Assembly: GCA_002433675.1 (NCBI GenBank)
Contig: DJIP01000351.1
Location: 1 to 20,763, forward strand
DNA from: Halomonas halophila
GTDB lineage: Bacteria > Pseudomonadota > Gammaproteobacteria > Pseudomonadales > Halomonadaceae
Direction: 5' to 3'
DNA length: 20,763 bases
Below are positions 16,234 through 20,763 of this stretch, piece by piece; the stretch's first letter is position 1; each line of letters starts with the position of its first letter. The notes beneath the pieces were generated by a model. The model saw only the letters and a list, made by a program, of their open reading frames with translations, was not told where the DNA came from and did no database searches. A program made the position numbers and the translations under genes.

Positions 16234-17954
16234 GGGCTGTCGCCCTCCTGTTCGGGACGATCCGGCGGTACGTCGAGGATGCGCAGGGCACTGCCCGCCA
16301 CCCGCGAGAACACCGGGGCGGCAATGGCGCCGCCGTAGTAGGCGTCGCCCCGGGGATGGTCGATCATTACTACGGTGATGATGCGTGGGTTGGAGACCGG
16401 GGTAATCCCGACAAACAACGACCGGTAGGCGTTCTGCTCGTAGCCACCGCTACCGCTCTTGCGCACGGTGCCGGTCTTGCCGGCCACGCTGTAGCCGGGC
16501 ACCAGTGCGCGCCGGGCACCGGTGCCTGGTGCCACCACCTCATCCATCATCGCCAGGACGCGGTCGGCGACCTCGGGCTCGATGACAGGCTCACCCTGGG
16601 CGGCGCGATTGAGGCGCAGCAGCGACGGCGGCAGACGTTCGCCATGATTGGCGATGGAGGTATAGGCACTGGCCAGCTGCAAGGCGGTGACCGACAGACC
16701 ATAGCCATAGGACAGCGCAGCCCACTGGCTGCTCGACCACACCGCCGGCGCCGGCATGTTGCCGGTGGCCTCTCCGGGGAAGCCGGTGCCCGGGGCCTGG
16801 CCGAAGCCCAGCGCGCGGTAGCGATCCGGCACCACCGGGTCATCAAGCTGCAGGGTCAGCTTGGCCATGCCGATATTCGAGGACTTGCGCAGGATCCCGG
16901 CCAGGGTCAACTCGCCGTTATTGGAAACGTCGCGGATGGTGTAGCGGTCGATTCGCATCCAGCCCGGCGACGTATCCACCACGGTGTCACGAGGGAAACG
17001 TCCGGTCTCGAGCAGCGCCGACATGGCCAGCGGCTTCATCACCGAGCCCGGCTCGAACACGTCGACCATGGCCCGGTTGCGCAGCCCCTGGGGGTCCAGG
17101 CCGGCGCGATTGTTGGGGTTGTAGGAGGGCTGGTTGGCCATCGCCAGGACCTCGCCGCTGCGCGCGTCCATCATCACCAGCACGCCGCCGTCGGCGTCGT
17201 TTTCATCCACGGCGACCTTGAGTTCGCGGTAGGCCATGTACTGCAGACGCTGGTCGATGGATAGCGTCAGGTTGCCGCCCGGCTCTGCCTCCTGCAGCAC
17301 CTCCAGGTCACGCACCAGACGTCCGCGACGGTCCTTGAGCACGCGACGCTTGCCGGGCTCCCCGGACAGGTAGGATTGATAGGCCAGTTCCAGGCCTTCC
17401 TGGCCCTGGTCGTCGACGTTGGTAACCCCCAGCAACTGGGCGGTCACCTCGCCGGCGGGATAGTAGCGCTTGTACTCTTCGCGGGCGTGGACGCCGGGCA
17501 CCCGCAGCTTGAGCACTTCCTCGGCCTGGGCCGGAGTCATGCGCCGACGCAGGTACATGAATTCACGTTCGCTGTAGCGCTCGATGCGCTCGTTGAGGGC
17601 ATCGAGGTCCTGGCCCAGTGCCTGGGCCAGGCGCAGACGCTGGATATCGTCGGCGGGCAGGTCCTGGGGATTGGCCCACAGCGTCACCACCGGGGTCGAG
17701 ATGGCCAGCGGTTCACCGTGACGATCGGTGATCATGCCCCGGTGGGCGGGGATCGGATCGGTTCTGAGGGTACGGGCATCCCCCTGCACCTGAAGAAAGT
17801 TGCGATCGATGACATGAAGATCGACGATCCGCCCGGCCAGCAGACCCAGGCCCAGCAGGATCAGTGTCATCATCACCACATAGCGCGCCCGCCCCATCGG
17901 CTCCATCGGCGGCGGGCGGCGAGGTGTCACGCCCCGGGGAAGCTCCGCGGTCAT
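16230..17954 (-). CDS. ftsI: Septal peptidoglycan transpeptidase FtsI (penicillin-binding protein 3)
   Basis: FtsI cross-links septal peptidoglycan and partners with FtsW. The 574-residue class B PBP has a short cytoplasmic start, a membrane helix at about 24-43 and the pedestal domain with RGMITDRHGEPLAIS (72-86). The transpeptidase domain runs from about 240. Active-site motifs are S304-V-M-K307 with nucleophile Ser304, S358-S-N360, and K493-T-G495. The C-terminus after about residue 558 is short and not obviously processed. ATG at 17954 overlaps the ftsL stop as ATGA. Beta-lactams such as aztreonam target this protein in related bacteria. Confidence 0.98.
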   Translation of the reverse strand: MTAELPRGVTPRRPPPMEPMGRARYVVMMTLILLGLGLLAGRIVDLHVIDRNFLQVQGDARTLRTDPIPAHRGMITDRHGEPLAISTPVVTLWANPQDLPADDIQRLRLAQALGQDLDALNERIERYSEREFMYLRRRMTPAQAEEVLKLRVPGVHAREEYKRYYPAGEVTAQLLGVTNVDDQGQEGLELAYQSYLSGEPGKRRVLKDRRGRLVRDLEVLQEAEPGGNLTLSIDQRLQYMAYRELKVAVDENDADGGVLVMMDARSGEVLAMANQPSYNPNNRAGLDPQGLRNRAMVDVFEPGSVMKPLAMSALLETGRFPRDTVVDTSPGWMRIDRYTIRDVSNNGELTLAGILRKSSNIGMAKLTLQLDDPVVPDRYRALGFGQAPGTGFPGEATGNMPAPAVWSSSQWAALSYGYGLSVTALQLASAYTSIANHGERLPPSLLRLNRAAQGEPVIEPEVADRVLAMMDEVVAPGTGARRALVPGYSVAGKTGTVRKSGSGGYEQNAYRSLFVGITPVSNPRIITVVMIDHPRGDAYYGGAIAAPVFSRVAGSALRILDVPPDRPEQEGDSP

Positions 17955-18274
17955 GGCGTGATCACCTCGATGTCATGGATATCGGGCAATCGCATCTCCA
18001 GACGCTCCACCGCCAGGCGTTCGACACGCGACGGCGTCGACCAGGCGCTCTCCTCCAGCAGCAACTGCCCCCACTCCGTCTGCAGCTGCTGCTGTTCACG
18101 CTCCAGCTCCTGGAGCCGAGCATACTGCTGGCGGGTCTGGTGGCTGACGCTGATCACCGCCAGCGCCGACACCAGGCAGGCCAGCAGCAGCGCCACCACC
18201 AGCAAAAGGCGCGGCGACATGGTGCGCGGCAGCGGCCAGCCAAAGGCGTTGATATCCAGTCGTCCTTGAGCCAT
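17951..18274 (-). CDS. ftsL: Cell division protein FtsL
   Basis: FtsL is a small bitopic protein that with FtsB and FtsQ regulates FtsWI. The 107-residue product has a 21-residue cytoplasmic start, a membrane helix at about 22-43 (PRLLLVVALLLACLVSALAV) and a periplasmic coiled coil (about 47-77, with LQELEREQQQLQTEWGQLLLEE). VERLAVERLEMRLPD near the end is the conserved membrane-distal segment. FtsL is poorly conserved, so topology, size and position between rsmH and ftsI carry much of the call. ATG at 18274 comes nine bases after the rsmH stop codon, with GAGG overlapping that stop. Confidence 0.93.
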   Translation of the reverse strand: MAQGRLDINAFGWPLPRTMSPRLLLVVALLLACLVSALAVISVSHQTRQQYARLQELEREQQQLQTEWGQLLLEESAWSTPSRVERLAVERLEMRLPDIHDIEVITP

Positions 18275-18283
18275 GGAAGGTCC

Positions 18284-19240
18284 TCAGTAGCGCTTGCGAG
18301 CCATGCGCATGACGGCGCTGCGGGAGCGTGGATTGGCCTCGACCTCTTCGGCGCTGGCCTTCATTGCCTTGCCGAGTGACTCCAGCCGCCGCGCGATCTG
18401 ATCGTCGCGCAGCGGTATGCCCCGGGGCACCTGGGTGTCGCCCTTGACGTGATCGCGAATAAATCGCTTCACCCGTCGATCTTCCAGTGAGTGGAAGCTG
18501 ATCACCACCAGGTGCCCGCCGGGCGCCAGCGCTTCCAGTGCGGCTTCCAGCGCCTGATCGAGCTGGTCGAGCTCACCGTTGATCTCGATACGCATGGCCT
18601 GGAACACCCGAGTGGCTGGATGCTTGCCCTTCTCCCAGGCAGGATGGGCGGCCTTGACCACCTCGGCAAGATCCGCCGTGCGGGTGAAAGGCCGTTCCTG
18701 GCGCCGAGCGATGATCGCCCGTGCTAGCCGCCGAGCGTAGCGCTCCTCGCCGTAACGTTTGAACACCGAAGCCATCTCGGCCTCGCCCACCCGTGCAATC
18801 CACTGGGCTGCGCTCTCGCCCTGGGTCGGGTCCATGCGCATGTCCAGGGGGCCGTCACGCAGAAAGCTGAAACCGCGGTCGGGATCGTCAAGCTGAGGGG
18901 AGGACACGCCGATGTCGAGCAGGATACCGGATAGCTTGCCATCGAGACCGCGGTCACGGGCAACCTCTCTGAGCCGCGCAAACTCGGCACGCTCGATGGT
19001 AAAGCGTGGGTCGTCGATGCTGGCCGCCTCGGCGATCGCCTGGGGGTCGCGATCGAGGGCCAGCAGGCCACCGTCTTGTGCAAGGCGGGCAAGGATGGCG
19101 CGGGAATGACCGCCTCGTCCGAAGGTGCCATCCAGATATACGCCAGCGGGATCATGCACCAGGGCGTCGACGGCACCGTCGAGCAGTACGCTTTCATGAG
19201 CGAAGCCGCGCACGGAAGATTCAGGGGAAGGTGACGGCAT
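18284..19240 (-). CDS. rsmH: 16S rRNA (cytosine1402-N4)-methyltransferase RsmH
   Basis: RsmH (formerly MraW) methylates N4 of C1402 in the decoding site of 16S rRNA using S-adenosylmethionine. The 318-residue product starts with a family-typical [15 protein letters not shown]. The SAM loop [16 protein letters not shown] is at 35-50, [20 protein letters not shown] follows, and [19 protein letters not shown] is near the C-terminal third. ATG at 19240 has only a weak GAG upstream. It is the first protein gene of the dcw run here. mraZ, which usually precedes it, is missing. Notably RsmI, encoded just upstream, methylates the ribose of the same nucleotide. Confidence 0.97.
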   Translation of the reverse strand: MPSPSPESSVRGFAHESVLLDGAVDALVHDPAGVYLDGTFGRGGHSRAILARLAQDGGLLALDRDPQAIAEAASIDDPRFTIERAEFARLREVARDRGLDGKLSGILLDIGVSSPQLDDPDRGFSFLRDGPLDMRMDPTQGESAAQWIARVGEAEMASVFKRYGEERYARRLARAIIARRQERPFTRTADLAEVVKAAHPAWEKGKHPATRVFQAMRIEINGELDQLDQALEAALEALAPGGHLVVISFHSLEDRRVKRFIRDHVKGDTQVPRGIPLRDDQIARRLESLGKAMKASAEEVEANPRSRSAVMRMARKRY

Positions 19241-19374
19241 GCGGGTCTCGTTCGACGGCGGTGTTCCTACGCGCGGCCAGCCGTCAGCGCCGTCAGCGGT
19301 GGAAAACCCTCACGCCACTGGACTCCTGGCCGCACAAACTCGTGATCGCGCCGCTCGAGCCAGGCCCGAGCGCG
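19241..19374. other. Spacer between rnpB and rsmH, no gene, lacks mraZ
   Basis: No ORF with family features and no convincing sigma70 promoter is visible on the minus strand before rsmH. A perfect 9-bp tandem duplication (CCGTCAGCG at 19281-19289 and 19290-19298) is present. The direct-repeat TGGG boxes bound by MraZ in E. coli are not found. Transcription of rsmH may depend on read-through from rnpB or on a promoter I cannot recognise. Confidence 0.5.
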
Positions 19375-19375
19375 C

Positions 19376-19395
19376 AAGAAAAATGGGGAGTCAGC
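19376..19395 (-). terminator. 3' end of RNase P RNA with U-rich tract
   Basis: The 3' strand of helix P1 (GGCUGACUCCC, 19395-19385) is followed directly by ATTTTTCTT (19384-19376). The P1 strand plus U-tract marks the end of the RNA and could terminate some transcripts, although the pairing partner lies some 340 nt upstream. Read-through to rsmH remains possible. Confidence 0.5.
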
Positions 19396-19735
19396 CGATA
19401 AGCCGGGTTCTGTCGAGGACAGTCATTCCTCTAGGAGCAGTGTCACCACTGCCCTCAAGCAACCTACCCGAACCCAGCGCGGGCCACGCCAACGGGTTCC
19501 TATTTGGTCTTGCTCCGAGTGGGGTTTACCGTGCCACGCACTGTTGCCAGGCGCGCGGTGCGCTCTTACAGCACCCTTTCACCCTTGCCGGCCTCCCGAG
19601 GGAGACGTAGGCGGTCTACTCTCTGCTGCACTTTCCGTCGGCTCACGCCGCCCAGGGGTTACCTGGCACTCCGCCCTATGGAGCCCGGACTTTCCTCCCC
19701 CGCATCAAGCGGCGGCGACTGTCTGGCCAACTCCC
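19385..19735 (-). ncRNA. rnpB: RNase P RNA, bacterial type A
   Basis: This is the catalytic RNA of RNase P, which cleaves 5' leaders from tRNA precursors. The minus strand carries the conserved core GAGGAAAGTCCGGGCTCC with CATAGGG following (about 19697-19673), AAGGGTGAAAGGGTGC, GGCACGGTAAACCCCA and AGCAAGACCAAATAGG. The 3' core is GAATGACTGTCCTCGACAGA then ACCCGGCTTATCGGC. The ends pair as an 11-bp P1 helix (GGGAGUUGGCC at 19735-19725 with GGCUGACUCCC at 19395-19385). Length is about 351 nt against 377 in E. coli. The predicted transcript start from the upstream promoter falls at 19735, matching P1. In the P15/P16 region the tRNA-binding GGU appears as GGC (19490-19488). It lies between rsmI and the dcw genes, as in pseudomonads. 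Confidence 0.97.
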
Positions 19736-19741
19736 GCGGCA

Positions 19742-19770
19742 AGCATACCAGTGCCCTGCCACCCCCTCAA
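19742..19770 (-). promoter_or_regulatory. Promoter of rnpB
   Basis: TTGAGG (19770-19765), a 17-nt spacer and TATGCT (19747-19742) form a good sigma70 promoter on the minus strand. The expected start at 19735 coincides with the first base of helix P1. The discriminator after the -10 is GC-rich (TGCCGCG), as in stringently controlled stable-RNA promoters; that regulation is an inference. Confidence 0.7.
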
Positions 19771-19860
19771 TCCCCGCCTTGCCGTGACGGGCCAAGGACA
19801 ACCCCCAGCCTCTTCAGGCGATTGCTCCCGATGCCCTCTCGACGCCCTCAATCCCCGCCT
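19764..19860. repeat. 16-bp direct repeat, two exact copies 81 bp apart, upstream of rnpB
   Basis: CCCTCAATCCCCGCCT occurs at 19764-19779 and again at 19845-19860. The first copy contains the -35 element of the rnpB promoter (TTGAGG on the minus strand). The second has the same -35 but no good -10 at the matching distance. It could be a duplicated promoter fragment or a repeated factor-binding site. The rest of the 19736-19904 spacer holds a bulged hairpin (19777-19797) and no gene. Confidence 0.7.
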
Positions 19861-19904
19861 AGCTCGCCAGCACCACCACGAGCGCCAGGCACCAGACGCT
19901 GGAT

Positions 19905-20759
19905 TCAATCGGCGTCCTTCAACGCCTGCGCCTGGGCGTACCACTGCTTCTTCGGCCCGCCGAGCACGCGCGCGGCCACGGCCGCGGCCTGCTTGACCCC
20001 CACCCCTTCGGCCAGCAGCGCGCCAAGCAACGCCTGGTCATCCACCGCACGCTGGTCCGGGGCCGGCCCGGAGTCGCCGGCCACCATCACCACGAATTCG
20101 CCACGCGCCTGATCGGGGTCAGTCTCCATCAGCGTCAGCAGTTCGGCGGCCCTACCGTCGAGGAAGGTCTCGAAGGTCTTGGTCAACTCGCGCCCGAGCA
20201 CCACGCGGCGCTCACCCAGCACAGCAGCCACATCGGCCAGGGTGTCGCGAATACGATGCGGGGACTCGTAGCAGACCTGGGTAACCGTCGAATGCTTCCA
20301 GGCCTCGAGGCGCGCTCGCCGCCCCGCCCCCTTGGCCGGCAGGAAGCCATGGAAACTGAAATGATCGGTAGGCAGCCCGGCGGCACACAGCGCAGTGACC
20401 AGCGCACAGGGGCCGGGGATCGGCACCACCCGAAAACCCGCTGCCCTGAGCTCACGCACCACGACATAGCCGGGATCGCTGATCAAGGGCGTACCGGCAT
20501 CACTGATCAGTGCCACATCATCGCCCTGGGCCAGACGCTGCCTAAGCGTCTCGACTCGGGACGCCTCGTTATGGTCGTGCACGGAAATCATCGCCGGCGA
20601 CAGACCGAGATGACGCATCAGGCGAGCACTGTGGCGGGTATCCTCCGCCGCGACCAGGGCTACCTGGCCCAGCACCTGGGCGGCACGGGGACTAAGATCA
20701 TCCAGATTCCCAATTGGCGTGGCGACCACGTACAATGATCCAGCTTTCGCTTCTGACAT
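19905..20759 (-). CDS. rsmI: 16S rRNA (cytidine1402-2'-O)-methyltransferase RsmI
   Basis: RsmI methylates the 2'-O of C1402 in 16S rRNA with S-adenosylmethionine. The 284-residue product is a tetrapyrrole-methylase-fold protein. Family motifs are VATPIGNLDDLSPRA (12-26), VAAEDTRHSARLM, ALISDAGTPLISDPG and the loop VPIPGPCALVTAL, followed by FHGFLPAKGAGRRARLE. ERRVVLGRELTKTFET is in the C-terminal half. ATG at 20759 gives the usual N-terminus; the ribosome-binding site lies outside the window. It precedes rnpB, the usual gammaproteobacterial arrangement. Beyond the edge one would expect a divergent LpoA-type gene, but it is not in view. Confidence 0.96.
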   Translation of the reverse strand: MSEAKAGSLYVVATPIGNLDDLSPRAAQVLGQVALVAAEDTRHSARLMRHLGLSPAMISVHDHNEASRVETLRQRLAQGDDVALISDAGTPLISDPGYVVVRELRAAGFRVVPIPGPCALVTALCAAGLPTDHFSFHGFLPAKGAGRRARLEAWKHSTVTQVCYESPHRIRDTLADVAAVLGERRVVLGRELTKTFETFLDGRAAELLTLMETDPDQARGEFVVMVAGDSGPAPDQRAVDDQALLGALLAEGVGVKQAAAVAARVLGGPKKQWYAQAQALKDAD

Positions 20760-20763
20760 CTTG

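Noticed and set aside
19298..19305. GTGGAAAA resembling half of an MraZ box
   Set aside because: It is a single copy on the opposite strand without the required direct repeats.
19777..19797. Intrinsic terminator for rsmI in the hairpin CCTTG-G-CC / GG-CAAGG
   Set aside because: The stem has a bulge and no U-tract follows; it lies next to the rnpB promoter and cannot be supported as a terminator.
19504..20112. Plus-strand frame of 202 codons across rnpB and the end of rsmI
   Set aside because: It runs through the conserved RNase P RNA core and antisense to rsmI; no protein features are visible.
1..20763. CRISPR arrays, tRNA genes, insertion sequences, prophage genes
   Set aside because: None was seen on either strand; the region is a conserved housekeeping cluster with short spacers.

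Overview
The window is a nearly complete division and cell-wall (dcw) cluster from a GC-rich Gram-negative gammaproteobacterium. LpxC implies an outer membrane, MurE carries the meso-diaminopimelate DNPR motif, and RNase P RNA is type A. The order rsmI, rnpB, rsmH, ftsL, ftsI, murE, murF, mraY, murD, ftsW, murG, murC, ddl, ftsQ, ftsA, ftsZ, lpxC, secA, with dciA beside lpxC and secA, together with the protein sequences, suggests a Halomonas-like member of the Oceanospirillales. The family is an inference from sequence impression and was not tested by a search.

Layout, read in the direction of the minus strand (right to left). RsmI (20759-19905) comes first, then a short spacer with a clear promoter for RNase P RNA (about 19735-19385), then about 140 nt of spacer. 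From 19240 to 6078 there is one tightly packed run: rsmH, ftsL, ftsI, murE, murF, mraY, murD, ftsW, murG, murC, ddl, followed by ftsQ. Most junctions are 4-nt ATGA or GTGA overlaps, and murC begins with TTG inside the end of murG. No mraZ is present. A 230-nt AT-rich gap with a perfect TATAAT -10 box and two inverted repeats separates ftsQ from ftsA-ftsZ. LpxC has its own promoter and ends at 1571. DciA (846-1322) is the only plus-strand gene and converges on lpxC, with a strong hairpin between them. At the left edge, divergent from dciA, lies a small gene for a putative exported peptide (667-323), followed 70 nt later by secA (from 252, running out of the window).

The genes work together. 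MurC, MurD, MurE, MurF and Ddl make UDP-MurNAc-pentapeptide. MraY and MurG convert it to lipid II. FtsW and FtsI polymerise and cross-link it at the septum, with FtsQ and FtsL as regulators and FtsZ and FtsA as the cytoskeletal base. LpxC commits to lipid A, and SecA drives export.

The most interesting item is the 114-residue ORF directly upstream of secA. It has an N-terminal signal sequence and ends in S-R-R-G-P-P-D-I-A. This places an R-x-P-P motif, like that of the RAPP-type arrest peptides, four residues from the end, in the position SecM holds in Escherichia coli. It lacks the classical SecM arrest motif. It is therefore a candidate Sec-monitoring arrest peptide that controls secA.
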